From Beijerinckiaceae bacterium (GTDB lineage: Bacteria > Pseudomonadota > Alphaproteobacteria > Rhizobiales > Beijerinckiaceae), in contig CANGJJ010000001.1 in assembly GCA_947454485.1 (NCBI GenBank), positions 372,001 through 436,000 on the forward strand: a DNA stretch of 64,000 nt, read 5' to 3'. Made by a program: the position numbers and the translations under genes. The notes beneath the pieces are model-generated. The model ran no database searches. It was not told the DNA's origin and worked only from the letters and a program-made list of their open reading frames with translations. Positions 45,597 through 54,880 of this stretch are shown in pieces; the stretch's first letter is position 1; each line of letters opens with the position of its first letter.

Positions 45597-46715
45597 TCAC
45601 ACGCGCATCGGCATCAGGACATAGAGCGCAGCTGCGCCATCACGGTCCTGAATGACGGTCGGCGAGCCGGGATCGGCCAGCTTGAAGAGAGCGGTGTCGC
45701 TGTCGAGCTGATTGGTGATGTCGAGCAGATAGCGCGCATTGAAACCGATCTCGATCGGTGCGGCATCATAATCAACTTCCAGCTCTTCAGTCGCCGAACC
45801 TGAATCAGGATTGGTGACAGTGAGCGTCAAACGACCATCGCCCAGCGCCATTTTCACCGCACGGCCACGTTCCGAAGAAATGGTCGAGACGCGATCCACA
45901 GCAGCCGCGAAAGGCGCGCAATCCACCGTCAGGCGCTTGTCATTGCCGGTCGGGATGACGCGCGCATAATCGGGGAAGGTGCCGTCGATGAGCTTGGAGG
46001 TCAGCACCACGGGACCGAAGGTAAAGCGGGCCTTGGTGGTGGACATTTCGATCATGACTTCAGCGCCAAGATCCTCGACAAGCTTTTGCACTTCGGCCAC
46101 AGCCTTGCGCGGCACGATCACGCCGGGCATGCCCGCCGAGCCCTGCGGCGCAGGCAGTTCGACGCGCGCCAGGCGATGGCCATCGGTCGCCACAGCGCGC
46201 AGCATCACATGACCATCGACCTCGGTCGTGTGCATATAAATGCCGTTGAGATAATAGCGTGTCTCTTCGGTCGAGATCGCGAACTGCGTCTTGTCGATGA
46301 GCTTTTTCAGATCAGCCGCTGCCAGAGCGAAGCGATGCGTCAGATCACCAGCATTGAGATCGGGGAAGTCGCTTTCGGGCAGGGACTGCAGCGTGAAGCG
46401 CGAGCGGCCCGAGCGCAGCAAGAGCTGGCCCGTGTCGCCGGTCGACTCCAGCGAGACCTGCGCGCCATCAGGCAATTTGCGCACGATGTCATAGAGCGTA
46501 TGGGCGGGCAGAGTGGTGGCGCCAGCCTGTCCCACATCCGCGGCGACGCTCTCGGTGATTTCCAGATCAAGGTCGGTCGCTTTGAGCGACAGCGCGCCAT
46601 CCTTGGCCTGCAGCAAAACATTCGACAGGATCGGGATCGTGTTGCGGCGCTCCACGACACGGTGGACGTGGCTCAGCGACTTCAGCAAGGCGCCGCGTTC
46701 GAGCGTGACTTTCAT
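45597..46715 (-). CDS. dnaN: DNA polymerase III beta sliding clamp, 372 aa
   Basis: Three clamp domains of normal total length: MKVTLERGALLKSLSHVHRVVERRNTIPIL, FPDLNAGDLTHRF, YYLNGIYMHTTEVDGHVMLRAVATDGHRLA and the C-terminal GAAALYVLMPMRV with the conserved MPM(R). dnaA, which normally precedes dnaN, is not here: dapE occupies that position, 174 bp upstream and on the same strand. Confidence 0.98.
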   Translation of the reverse strand: MKVTLERGALLKSLSHVHRVVERRNTIPILSNVLLQAKDGALSLKATDLDLEITESVAADVGQAGATTLPAHTLYDIVRKLPDGAQVSLESTGDTGQLLLRSGRSRFTLQSLPESDFPDLNAGDLTHRFALAAADLKKLIDKTQFAISTEETRYYLNGIYMHTTEVDGHVMLRAVATDGHRLARVELPAPQGSAGMPGVIVPRKAVAEVQKLVEDLGAEVMIEMSTTKARFTFGPVVLTSKLIDGTFPDYARVIPTGNDKRLTVDCAPFAAAVDRVSTISSERGRAVKMALGDGRLTLTVTNPDSGSATEELEVDYDAAPIEIGFNARYLLDITNQLDSDTALFKLADPGSPTVIQDRDGAAALYVLMPMRV

Positions 46716-46889
46716 GGTCCTCGATCCATTCCGAAATAGGCCAAAAAACGCCCGGCGTTCCGGGGCCGCAACCTTAGTCGTGCGGGGCGCAAAGACGCAA
46801 GCGCAGCATGGCTACCTTCAGCCGTAAGGTATGAGTTTTCCCAAGATTCCGGGGCTCAGGCGGCTTTCAGTGTGCCCCAGTTGCCCTGC

Positions 46890-48050
46890 TCAGGCGAAAT
46901 AAGCACCCAGCACCCGCTCATAGATCGCGGTCAGGCCCTCAAGATCGCTCACCGCGATGCGCTCATCAATGCCATGCATGGTCTGGCCGATGAGGCCAAA
47001 TTCGACCACGGGGCAGACATTCTTGATGAAGCGCGCATCCGATGTGCCCCCTGTCGTCGACAGGATAGGTGTGCGTCCCGTCTGTGCCTCAACCGCGCTG
47101 GCCACCATCTCCACGAAGGGGCCGGGCTTGGTCAGAAAGGCATGGGCATTGGTGGGCTCGAAGGTGAGCGTAAAGCGCGCATCACCAGCGACAGATTCAA
47201 GGCGGCGGCGGATCTCGGCCTGCAAAGTCTCTGGCGTCCAAAGATCATTGAAGCGAATGTTGAAAGCCGCGCGCGCTTGCGCGGGAATGACATTCACCGC
47301 CGGATTGCCCGTATCAATCGAGGTGATCTCGAGATTGGAGGGGTCGAAATGTTCGGTGCCGGTGTCGAGCACGCTGGCGCGCAGCGCCGCGCACAGACGC
47401 AGCAGATGATGGACGGGATTATCGGCCAGATGGGGATAGCCAACATGGCCCTGCTTGCCCTGCACATTCAAGCGACCAGACAATGAGCCGCGACGACCAA
47501 TCTTGATCATCTCGCCCAAAGTGTCGGGATTGGTCGGCTCGCCCAAAATGCAATGGTCGAAGCGCTCACCGCGCGCCTTGGCCCAGTCGAGCAGCTTCAC
47601 TGTGCCATTCACAGCAGGGCCTTCTTCATCGCCGGTGATGAGAAAAGCAATCGAGCCGCGCGGTGTGCCATGGCTCTTGAGATAAGACAGTGCCGCAGCG
47701 ATGGAGGCTGCAAGGCCGCCCTTCATATCGGTCGCGCCGCGCCCCCAGATCATGCCCTCGGCGACTTCTGCGGAGAAAGGATCAAAGCGCCATGCGCTCA
47801 GATCTCCCGGTGGCACGACATCAGTATGGCCTGCGAACATCAAGCAGGGCGCGCCTGTGCCGATCCGTGCATAGAGATTGGGAATATCGGGATAGCCCGG
47901 CTCAGAGAACACAATGCGATGCGTCTCAAAACCGGCTGCCTTCAGCACACGTTCAATCAGGCCGAGCGCGCCTGCGTCATCGGGTGTCACCGATGGGCAG
48001 GCAATGAGCGCGCGGCACAGATCAAGCGCGGAGCTGGGCAGATCGCTCAT
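46890..48050 (-). CDS. dapE: Succinyl-diaminopimelate desuccinylase, 386 aa
   Basis: A di-zinc M20 hydrolase of lysine/peptidoglycan synthesis. [13 protein letters not shown] (His, Asp), [14 protein letters not shown] (bridging Asp), [13 protein letters not shown] (catalytic Glu and metal Glu), and [13 protein letters not shown] give the full active site. Its ATG overlaps the DUF805 gene stop (ATGA), so dapD, DUF805 and dapE form one operon. Confidence 0.97.
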   Translation of the reverse strand: MSDLPSSALDLCRALIACPSVTPDDAGALGLIERVLKAAGFETHRIVFSEPGYPDIPNLYARIGTGAPCLMFAGHTDVVPPGDLSAWRFDPFSAEVAEGMIWGRGATDMKGGLAASIAAALSYLKSHGTPRGSIAFLITGDEEGPAVNGTVKLLDWAKARGERFDHCILGEPTNPDTLGEMIKIGRRGSLSGRLNVQGKQGHVGYPHLADNPVHHLLRLCAALRASVLDTGTEHFDPSNLEITSIDTGNPAVNVIPAQARAAFNIRFNDLWTPETLQAEIRRRLESVAGDARFTLTFEPTNAHAFLTKPGPFVEMVASAVEAQTGRTPILSTTGGTSDARFIKNVCPVVEFGLIGQTMHGIDERIAVSDLEGLTAIYERVLGAYFA

Positions 48051-48553
48051 TCACCAGCCTCCGCAATGCCAAGCTTGTAGATGCTCCACAGAGCGACAGC
48101 GCCGAAGAGCACGTCGAGCGTGCCAACGCTCCACATCGGCATAACATCAGCCATGCGCGGCTGCAGCCAATGGGCCGCACCTGCCACCAGCGCGGAGAGT
48201 GGCAAGAGCCCTGCCAGAGCGGGCGGCATGTTCAATGCGCGCAGGCGCTTGGCCGAGAGATTGTAATGGCTGACGCAGATGACGATGATCATGATGCCGT
48301 AAAATGTCAGATAGGCATAAGTGGCAAAGATCATCGGATCGAAAAGGGCGCGATCAGCCAGAGCGGTCTTGCTGTTGTGCCGGTTGAATGCGTCCCACAC
48401 AAAGCTCAGCAAGACGAGTGCGGCGACAAGTGCCAATGTGCCGCGCCACCACACATCCGCGCTGATGACGCCCTGATCCGTGCGGAACAGGAAGTTGAAG
48501 ACGGATCTCCAGCTCGGGCGCTCGCTGGGTGTGGTGTCTTGCGCCTCGTTCAC
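48047..48553 (-). CDS. DUF805 family membrane protein, 168 aa
   Basis: Four hydrophobic segments ([78 protein letters not shown]) with the [16 protein letters not shown] motif of DUF805. It sits between dapD and dapE, overlapping both, a placement kept in several Hyphomicrobiales; whether it serves diaminopimelate synthesis is unknown. I chose GTG at 48553 (GAGGG seven bases upstream); TTG at 48559, overlapping the dapD stop, is the alternative. Confidence 0.82.
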   Translation of the reverse strand: MNEAQDTTPSERPSWRSVFNFLFRTDQGVISADVWWRGTLALVAALVLLSFVWDAFNRHNSKTALADRALFDPMIFATYAYLTFYGIMIIVICVSHYNLSAKRLRALNMPPALAGLLPLSALVAGAAHWLQPRMADVMPMWSVGTLDVLFGAVALWSIYKLGIAEAGE

Positions 48554-48555
48554 GC

Positions 48556-49413
48556 TCAATCCCTCAGCAGTTCATTGATGCCCGTCTTGGAGCGCGTCTG
48601 CGCATCCACCGTCTTGACGATGACAGCGCAATAGAGCGAGGGGCCGGGGGTGCCATCTGGCAGCGGCTTGCCGGGCAGAGAGCCGGGAACCACGACAGAA
48701 TAGGGCGGCACATAGCCCACATGCACCTTGCCGGTGTTGCGGTCGATGATGCGGGTCGAGGCGGAGATGAAAACGCCCATGGACAGGACCGAGCCTTCAC
48801 CCACGATCACGCCTTCGACCACTTCCGAGCGCGCGCCGATAAAGCAATTGTCTTCGATGATGGTGGGATTGGCCTGCAAAGGCTCCAGAACGCCGCCGAT
48901 GCCAACGCCGCCCGACAGATGCACATTCTTGCCGATCTGTGCGCAGCTGCCCACAGTCGCCCATGTGTCCACCATCGTGCCTTCATCGACATAGGCGCCG
49001 AGATTCACGAAAGAGGGCATCAGCACGACATTCTTGCCGATAAAGGCCGACTTGCGCACGATGCAATTGGGAACGGAGCGGAAGCCAGCAGCCCCATGTT
49101 CTGCTGCGGTCCAGCCGTCAAATTTCGAGGGTACCTTGTCCCACCAGGTCGCCCCACCGGGGCCGCCCGAGATCTCCGCCATATCATTGAGGCGGAAGGA
49201 CAGAAGCACGGCCTTCTTCAGCCATTGATTGACCACCCAAGCCTCGGGGCCGCTCTTGCCAGCGACCTTCTGGGCGACGCGCGCCTGACCGCTGTCGAGC
49301 AGGTTCAGCGCCTCATTGACCGCATTGCGCACGCTGCCGGTGGTGGCGGGGGTCACATTGGCGCGGTCTTCAAAGGCGGCTTCGATAGTCTTTTCAAGAT
49401 CAGCAAGCGACAT
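48556..49413 (-). CDS. dapD: 2,3,4,5-tetrahydropyridine-2,6-dicarboxylate N-succinyltransferase, 285 aa
   Basis: Left-handed beta-helix hexapeptide-repeat enzyme of lysine synthesis. [17 protein letters not shown] sets the start at 49413 with AAGGGG upstream. [56 protein letters not shown] is the repeat core with the active-site Asp and Glu, and the C-terminus GINELLRD is normal. First gene of the dapD-DUF805-dapE operon. Confidence 0.97.
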   Translation of the reverse strand: MSLADLEKTIEAAFEDRANVTPATTGSVRNAVNEALNLLDSGQARVAQKVAGKSGPEAWVVNQWLKKAVLLSFRLNDMAEISGGPGGATWWDKVPSKFDGWTAAEHGAAGFRSVPNCIVRKSAFIGKNVVLMPSFVNLGAYVDEGTMVDTWATVGSCAQIGKNVHLSGGVGIGGVLEPLQANPTIIEDNCFIGARSEVVEGVIVGEGSVLSMGVFISASTRIIDRNTGKVHVGYVPPYSVVVPGSLPGKPLPDGTPGPSLYCAVIVKTVDAQTRSKTGINELLRD

Positions 49414-49668
49414 GGGCAACCCCTTGGGCGATTTCGGGCAAAAATACAGATGGCGCGAGGTTTGGTCGCCCCTTCGGCCTGTGTCAAGGCACTGTGTCTG
49501 GGGCCTGGTGGAGGCCCGCGGGCGCGCCCCAAGCACGAGCAGGGCGGGAGACCCCAAAGACAGGGGCAGGCAAGCTTTTTCAAGGGCTTGGCAGGCGCTT
49601 CCCCTCTCTTGAGGTCGCCCATATGCAGCCGGGACGGTGAGGCTCCGGCCATCCCCCGAAAGATTGTC

Positions 49669-49698
49669 TTGGACTCTTCGTGAAACTGGCAATTAGAT
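49669..49698 (+). promoter_or_regulatory. Promoter-like pair ahead of the Rieske ferredoxin gene
   Basis: TTGGAC (49669-49674) and TTAGAT (49693-49698) with an 18-bp spacer, about 55 bp before the start codon. The rest of the 340-bp divergent gap between dapD and this gene shows no coding region or clear further signal. Confidence 0.4.
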
Positions 49699-49753
49699 TA
49701 CGACCCATCAGGGGCGAAGACCCCGATGAGTCTCAACGGGAGGGGCACCGCTC

Positions 49754-50116
49754 ATGGCCGAGCAGTTCGTGGGAAAGGCTTCCGAGTTCAAAGATGGCGA
49801 TCGTCAGATCGTGCGTATCGGCGAACAGGAAATCGGCATCTTCAAACATGAGGGCGAATTCTACGCCTATAGCAATTTCTGCCTGCATCAGGGCGGGCCA
49901 GCCTGCGAGGGCTTGACCATTGCGCGCGTTGAAGAGCGCCTGCGCGATGACAAGACCTCCATGGGCCTGCACTTCACCAATGACATGAATTTTGTCTGTC
50001 CTTGGCATGGCTATGAATATGACATGAAGACGGGCGAGCATGTCTCGAACCGCAAAATCAAGCTGCGCAAATATAACATCGTGCAGAAGGGAAATGACGT
50101 TTATGTCATCGCCTAA
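49754..50116 (+). CDS. Rieske-type 2Fe-2S ferredoxin with enlarged cluster loop, 120 aa
   Basis: A small soluble Rieske protein, probably electron donor to an oxygenase. Ligands are Cys43-x-His45 (FCLHQGGPACEG) and Cys82-x2-His85 (CPWHGYEYD). The two halves are 36 residues apart instead of the usual 15-17, because of an insert (TIARVEERLRDDKTSMGLHF). The C-terminal KTGEHVSNRKIKLRKYNIVQKG is family-like. Ribosome site GGGAGG. The next gene starts inside its last codons. Confidence 0.88.
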   Translation: MAEQFVGKASEFKDGDRQIVRIGEQEIGIFKHEGEFYAYSNFCLHQGGPACEGLTIARVEERLRDDKTSMGLHFTNDMNFVCPWHGYEYDMKTGEHVSNRKIKLRKYNIVQKGNDVYVIA

Positions 50117-50735
50117 AGCGCGTGCACCCAAACAAACTGCCAAAAGCGCTACACCCAAGAGCGCCGCGAAGACGGCTGCAAAAGCACCAGCGAAAAAGAC
50201 CGCGGTGAAGAAAGCGGCTGCCAAGAAGGTTGCTGCCAAGAAAGTTGCTGCTAAGCGCCGGTCCAATGAGCCAGTGGCTTTGTCGGGCGAAGACAAGGTG
50301 CATTTCGTCAAGGCGATTTGGGAAGGCGTGTCGAAGGGCGGCAAGGATTCGGGCAAGGCTTCGGCCAAGTCTGCGAAGACTGCAAAAGCCAAAGCTCCGC
50401 AAGTTGAAATCCTGCGACGCATTCCAGCGGCCGCGCCCCAAAACAAAAAGCAGAATGCGCTCTCGCAAAAGGGTCTCGCCTTTGCCGCTGAACTCGAAGC
50501 TGCCTTTGCAAAGGGCGAGCTTGAGGCTTTGAGCCCTGAGGCGACGCAGGCTTTGATGGGCGCGATTTGCAAGATCTATGGTGCCAATCAGGAGAGCGGC
50601 AACAAATATCCGATCCTCTCCGGGCGCATGGCAGTGACAGGAACAGATGTGATGATCACCTGCGGTGGTTTGCTCAAAGCAGCCGATCTGCAGGTGTTTG
50701 AACTCGGTATGTGGCAGAGCTGGACGGGGATCTGA
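50094..50735 (+). CDS. Unknown protein with histone-H1-like Lys/Ala N-terminus, 213 aa
   Basis: Residues 5-60 are a Lys/Ala/Pro-rich tail (AAKTAAKAPAKKTAVKKAAA and AAKKVAAKK repeats) like eukaryotic H1 and bacterial histone-like tails; a second basic stretch lies near residues 85-105. The C-terminal ~90 residues (KGLAFAAELEAAFAKGELEA to ELGMWQSWTGI) look folded but I do not recognise the domain. The gene overlaps the Rieske ferredoxin by 23 bp and precedes an amidohydrolase by 30 bp, so it belongs to their operon. ATG at 50094 or 50103 could be the start. Confidence 0.72.
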   Translation: MTFMSSPKARAPKQTAKSATPKSAAKTAAKAPAKKTAVKKAAAKKVAAKKVAAKRRSNEPVALSGEDKVHFVKAIWEGVSKGGKDSGKASAKSAKTAKAKAPQVEILRRIPAAAPQNKKQNALSQKGLAFAAELEAAFAKGELEALSPEATQALMGAICKIYGANQESGNKYPILSGRMAVTGTDVMITCGGLLKAADLQVFELGMWQSWTGI

Positions 50736-50765
50736 CGCGCCACAAGAACTCTGGGAGGGAATGCA

Positions 50766-52010
50766 ATGGACCTCATTTCGGATCGCGGCCGCCGCGTACA
50801 GGTTGAAGAGCTGAATACGACAAAGCTCCTTGCCCATGCGGCCAAACAATCGCGCGACAATAAATTCGACGAAGTTCTCATCGTCGATGTTGATGCGCAT
50901 CATTATGAGAACGAAAACTTTGGCGAGATTCTCCCCTTCATGGAGAATGAAGTCATGAAGCAGCTCGTCATGGCGGCCCGTTCCAAGGGTGGCCGTGGCT
51001 CTGTGCTGCCCTCGACACCGGGCTTTCAGGATATGGGCGGGCGCGTGACGCGCTATCCGCTGCGCGCCTCTGAGAAGACCAATCCTGATCGCCTGCGCGA
51101 TGCGCAATTGGGCGAGCGCTGGATGGATGCGATGGGGGTGGATTATTCCTGCCTCTTCCCAACTGGCATGCTCAATGTCGGCTTGCATCCCCAGAAGGAG
51201 ATGGAGTTCGAACTGTGCTGGGCCTATAATCGCTGGGTCACGGAAGTGGCTCTGCCACAGACCAATGGGCGCATGTTCACGCAGCTCTGTCTGCCTTTCA
51301 GCGATCCTGAAGGCTCTTTGCGTTGCGTCGAAACTTTCGGCCATCGCCCCGGTGTTGGCGGCTGGATGGTGACGACCGTTCGTCCCAAAATGCCCGTCTA
51401 TGACAATGCCTATATGAAGGTCTATCGCGCCATTGAAGAGCGCGGCCAGACTTTGGCCTTCCACTCTGGTCCCTCATGGGGCGATCATACATTCCAGAGC
51501 TGCAACCGCTTCATCTCGGCCCATGCTCTGGGCTTCTCTTGGTACAACATTCTCCACTGCACCAATTGGGTGGTGAATGGCATGAATGAGCGCTTCCCCA
51601 AACTGCCCGTGATCTGGATCGAGGCGGGGCTGGCGTGGATTCCCTTCGTCATGCAGCGCATTGATCATGAATTCATGCTGCGCCCGTCAGAATGCCCGCT
51701 ACTGAAGCGCAAGCCTTCTGAATATATGCGTGAGATGTATTATTCCTCGCAGCCCATGGAAATTCAGGACATGGATGCGCTGGAATGCACCTTCCGCATG
51801 ATCGATGCTGAGAATACGCTGCTTTATGCGTCCGATTATCCCCATTGGGATTTCGATCTGCCCTCGACCATTTGGGATCTGCCCTTCCTCACCGATCGCG
51901 CACGTCACAATATTCTGGGTGGCACGGCGCATAAGCTCTTCAAGCTGCCGCCGCGCAATGAAGCGCAGAAGCAGAACCTCATCAAATACGGCAATTACAT
52001 CGGCAACTGA
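50766..52010 (+). CDS. Amidohydrolase-2 family metal-dependent hydrolase/decarboxylase, 414 aa
   Basis: A TIM-barrel amidohydrolase of the ACMSD-like group. VDVDAHHYEN near residue 40 supplies the first metal ligands, LAFHSGPSWGDH near 230 and YNILHCTNW near 258 further His residues, and LLYASDYPHWDFD near 350 the conserved Asp. In this family C-C bond hydrolases and decarboxylases of aromatic degradation are frequent. Ribosome site GGGAGG. Co-directional with the Rieske ferredoxin and histone-like genes and followed by a terminator. Confidence 0.85.
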   Translation: MDLISDRGRRVQVEELNTTKLLAHAAKQSRDNKFDEVLIVDVDAHHYENENFGEILPFMENEVMKQLVMAARSKGGRGSVLPSTPGFQDMGGRVTRYPLRASEKTNPDRLRDAQLGERWMDAMGVDYSCLFPTGMLNVGLHPQKEMEFELCWAYNRWVTEVALPQTNGRMFTQLCLPFSDPEGSLRCVETFGHRPGVGGWMVTTVRPKMPVYDNAYMKVYRAIEERGQTLAFHSGPSWGDHTFQSCNRFISAHALGFSWYNILHCTNWVVNGMNERFPKLPVIWIEAGLAWIPFVMQRIDHEFMLRPSECPLLKRKPSEYMREMYYSSQPMEIQDMDALECTFRMIDAENTLLYASDYPHWDFDLPSTIWDLPFLTDRARHNILGGTAHKLFKLPPRNEAQKQNLIKYGNYIGN

Positions 52011-52033
52011 GCGCAAGTTGCGTCACGTTTGGG

Positions 52034-52059
52034 GGGCGGTCCTGCGGGGCCGCCCTTTT
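52034..52059 (+). terminator. Rho-independent terminator after the amidohydrolase gene
   Basis: GGGCGG-TCC-TGCG-GGG-CCGCCC followed by TTTT, 24 bases after the stop; it separates two convergent operons. Confidence 0.88.
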
Positions 52060-53180
52060 CATGTGAGGCTGGCGAGAATCTCATTCGTATGTTCGCCAAT
52101 CATCGGCGGCGCGCGCATCTCGGCCAAAGGCCGCGCCCCATCGGCCAGAACAGGGCAGGCGATGGAGGTTACTTTGCCCATTTGCGGATGGAGCATCTCC
52201 ACAGCTGTGCCCAGAGCCTCGACCTGCGGATCCTCAAGGGCCTCTTTGACATTGTGAATGGGCGAGAAGGGCACATCGCTTTTATCGAGCAGCGCCATCC
52301 AGTCTGCGCGCGCACGCGTCAGGAAGCGAGCAGCCAAGAGATCTTTGATGAGATGATAATGGGGCACGCGCTTTTGATGCGTGGCAAAGCGCTCATCGCT
52401 CAATAGTTCAGGCGCATTGAGCGCTGTGACCAGCTCCTGCCAAAATTTTTCGGTGGTTGAGAGATGAATGCCAATGAGTTTGTCATCTGCGCAGCGGAAG
52501 GCAAAACATTGCGAGCGCACGATGCGCGAATATTTCGTCCCCACAATCCCGGCCATTGTGTAATTCGTATAGGCATCCTGAATGAAGGCCATGGCGCTTT
52601 CGAGCATATTGACCTCGATCTGCTTGCCTTGGCCGGTGGTGCTGCGCTCAATCAAAGCGCCCATGATTCCATAAGCCGCATACATGCCGGTGGCATTGTC
52701 AGCCACAGTTGGCCCGAAACTTTCGGGCGCTTGCGGATCAATCAAAAAGCTCGCCACACCGCTCAAGGCTTGGCCCACTGTGTCGAAAGCAGGCCTGTCG
52801 CGATAGGGGCCTTTGGCACCAAAGCCGGTGATGGAACATTGAATGAGGCGGGGATTGCGCGCGCGCAAAGCCGCATGCGCCAGACCAATCTTTTCGTTTA
52901 CGCCGGGACGAAAATTGTCGATCAGCACATCGGCCGTGTCGATCAATTTGAGCAAAGTCGCACGCCCCTCAGGCTTGGTCGTATCGAGGACCACGCTTTT
53001 CTTGTTGCGATTATAGGCCGCGAAAGCTGGCCCATAGGTCGTGCCATGACCACGGCGAAACGGATCGCCCTCTGGTCGCTCAACCTTGATGACCTCTGCG
53101 CCCAAATCTGCGAGCAACATGGAGGCGAGCGGGCCGGTGATGAAATTGCCCAATTCGATGACGCGAATGCCCTCTAGCAT
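52059..53180 (-). CDS. CaiB/BaiF-family (class III) CoA-transferase, 373 aa
   Basis: MLEGIRVIELGNFITGPLASMLLADLGAEVIKVERPEGDP is the class III CoA-transferase N-terminus; the catalytic Asp is expected in VADNATGMYAAYGIM near residue 170. It would move CoA from a donor such as succinyl-CoA onto an organic acid, priming it for degradation. The start at 53180 has GAGGATC. It follows the SDR gene by seven bases, so the two are co-transcribed. Confidence 0.92.
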   Translation of the reverse strand: MLEGIRVIELGNFITGPLASMLLADLGAEVIKVERPEGDPFRRGHGTTYGPAFAAYNRNKKSVVLDTTKPEGRATLLKLIDTADVLIDNFRPGVNEKIGLAHAALRARNPRLIQCSITGFGAKGPYRDRPAFDTVGQALSGVASFLIDPQAPESFGPTVADNATGMYAAYGIMGALIERSTTGQGKQIEVNMLESAMAFIQDAYTNYTMAGIVGTKYSRIVRSQCFAFRCADDKLIGIHLSTTEKFWQELVTALNAPELLSDERFATHQKRVPHYHLIKDLLAARFLTRARADWMALLDKSDVPFSPIHNVKEALEDPQVEALGTAVEMLHPQMGKVTSIACPVLADGARPLAEMRAPPMIGEHTNEILASLT

Positions 53181-53187
53181 CTGATCC

Positions 53188-53952
53188 TCAGCTGATTGTC
53201 TGGCCGCCATCGACCACAATCGTGGCCCCATGCACATAAGAAGCAGCGTCCGAGAGAAGGAAGGCCGCGACATCGCCAATCTCATCGCAAGTGGCGAGGC
53301 GATGCAGCATGACTTGCGATTCCACGCGCGCGCGATTGGATTGCCCAGATTCCATATAGCCAGCAACGCGCGGTGAGAGTGTCGGGCCGGGACAGATGGA
53401 ATTCACGCGCAAACCGCGCTCGCCATAATCAATCGCCATCTGCCGCGACAGATTGACCAAAGCGCCTTTGGTGGCGCTATAGACCGGCATTTGCGGGGAG
53501 CCGATGACGCCAAAGATCGAGGCGACATTCAAGATGGATGGGTTTTTGCACTCCAGCAGCAGCGGAATGAAAGCCCTGCACATATAGAAAACAGAGTTGA
53601 GATTGACCGCGACAATCTCATCCCATTTTTGCGTGGACAGATCGGCCACTGTGGAGCGGTAATTGTTGCCCGCATTGTTGACGAGCGCCTTGAGCCTTGA
53701 GTGGCGCGCCTTCACCTTTTGCGCGAGGGTCAGAACATCTGCCTCGCGCGACACATCGCAAATATGGGTCTCGCCCGTTGCGCCGAGCTCTGTGACTTTG
53801 GCGAGGGTCTCATCCAGCTTGGATTGTGTTCGGCCCACCAGAATCACATGGGCACCCAATTCCGCGAGCGCCAGCGCCGTGGCCTGACCGATTCCCGCCC
53901 CTGCGCCTGTGATGAGCGCAGCTTCCCCCTCGAAGCGCAATTTTGCGAGCAT
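53188..53952 (-). CDS. SDR-family NAD(P)-dependent oxidoreductase, 254 aa
   Basis: Classical short-chain dehydrogenase: TGAGAGIG at 15-22, NNAGNN near 92, catalytic Ser145, Tyr158 and Lys162 (YSATK), and C-terminal YVHGATIVVDGGQTIS. Arg in the first beta-alpha turn (GRTQSKLDE) points to NADP(H). The ATG follows GGGGGAAA. Substrate unknown; it shares an operon with the CoA-transferase. Confidence 0.93.
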   Translation of the reverse strand: MLAKLRFEGEAALITGAGAGIGQATALALAELGAHVILVGRTQSKLDETLAKVTELGATGETHICDVSREADVLTLAQKVKARHSRLKALVNNAGNNYRSTVADLSTQKWDEIVAVNLNSVFYMCRAFIPLLLECKNPSILNVASIFGVIGSPQMPVYSATKGALVNLSRQMAIDYGERGLRVNSICPGPTLSPRVAGYMESGQSNRARVESQVMLHRLATCDEIGDVAAFLLSDAASYVHGATIVVDGGQTIS

Positions 53953-54079
53953 GTTTCCCCCATGGCCTGCCCGATTCCCTTTCTAGGGACTTGAGGGGCG
54001 ATGCGCCTGCCCTTAACGTAAGACGCAGGGCGCGCACTTAACAAGCGCCAATTCGAGGAAACGCTAAGGGGATCGTCTC

Positions 54080-54853
54080 ATGGAGTTCAAGGCCGAAACC
54101 GTCACGCTGGGCGGGGCAACCATTGCCCTGAAACGCGGTGGCACGGGGGAGCCCGTTATCTTTTTGCATGGCGCTGATGGCCTGACCGAATGGCCCGCCC
54201 TGCTGGATGAACTTGCCAAGACCTATGAGGTCATCGTGCCTGATCTTCCCGGCTTTGGTCATTCCAATGCGCCTGAGACTGTGGATGATATTTCAGATGT
54301 CGCTTATCTGTTCATGGATATGCTGGAGGCGATGAAGCTCACCAATGTGCGCATCATCGGCCATTCGCTCGGCGCATGGGCCGCGCTTGAAATGGCGGTG
54401 CGCTCTTGCGCGCGCATTCACTCGCTCTCTTTGCTGGCACCCGCTGGCATTCATGTGAAGGGCCATCCCAAGGCTGATATTTACATGATCGACCCTGATG
54501 AGCAGGCCCGCCTTGCCTATGCTGATGAGGCGCTCGGCAAGGCAGCCTCCGATCGTGCGCTTGTCAGCAAGCATCAAGAGCAGGCCATTCTCAACCGCAT
54601 CGCCAGTGCGCGTCTGGGTTGGAATCCGCGTCTCTACAATCCGCGCCTCGAGCGCTGGCTTCATCGCGTCACATGTCCCGTTCAGATCATCTGGGGCGAT
54701 ACGGATCGCATCATCCCGACGCCCTATGCGGATGCATTTGCAGCGCTGATGCCCAAGGCCAAAGTGGTGAAGCTGGCCCATTGCGGCCATCTGCCCCATG
54801 TGGAGAAACAGGCCGAGGTCATGGGCCTGCTGACGCCTTTCCTGAAGGCTTGA
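54080..54853 (+). CDS. Alpha/beta-fold hydrolase, 257 aa
   Basis: A cytoplasmic hydrolase of the ring-cleavage product hydrolase type. The oxyanion motif is FLHGADG near 30, the nucleophile Ser96 in GHSLGAW, the acid Asp in IIWGDTDRIIP, and the His in LAHCGHLPHVE. The length and sequence resemble esterases and C-C hydrolases of aromatic pathways, and NicD-like deformylases; this cannot be resolved by eye. The LLM monooxygenase gene follows after 27 bp in the same operon. Confidence 0.9.
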   Translation: MEFKAETVTLGGATIALKRGGTGEPVIFLHGADGLTEWPALLDELAKTYEVIVPDLPGFGHSNAPETVDDISDVAYLFMDMLEAMKLTNVRIIGHSLGAWAALEMAVRSCARIHSLSLLAPAGIHVKGHPKADIYMIDPDEQARLAYADEALGKAASDRALVSKHQEQAILNRIASARLGWNPRLYNPRLERWLHRVTCPVQIIWGDTDRIIPTPYADAFAALMPKAKVVKLAHCGHLPHVEKQAEVMGLLTPFLKA

Positions 54854-54880
54854 TCGCTTTTTCTTTCGCGCGGAGGTCCT

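Noticed and set aside
46716-46889. Replication origin next to dnaN
   Set aside because: The 174-bp gap shows no cluster of DnaA boxes or AT-rich unwinding tract by eye, and dnaA is absent.
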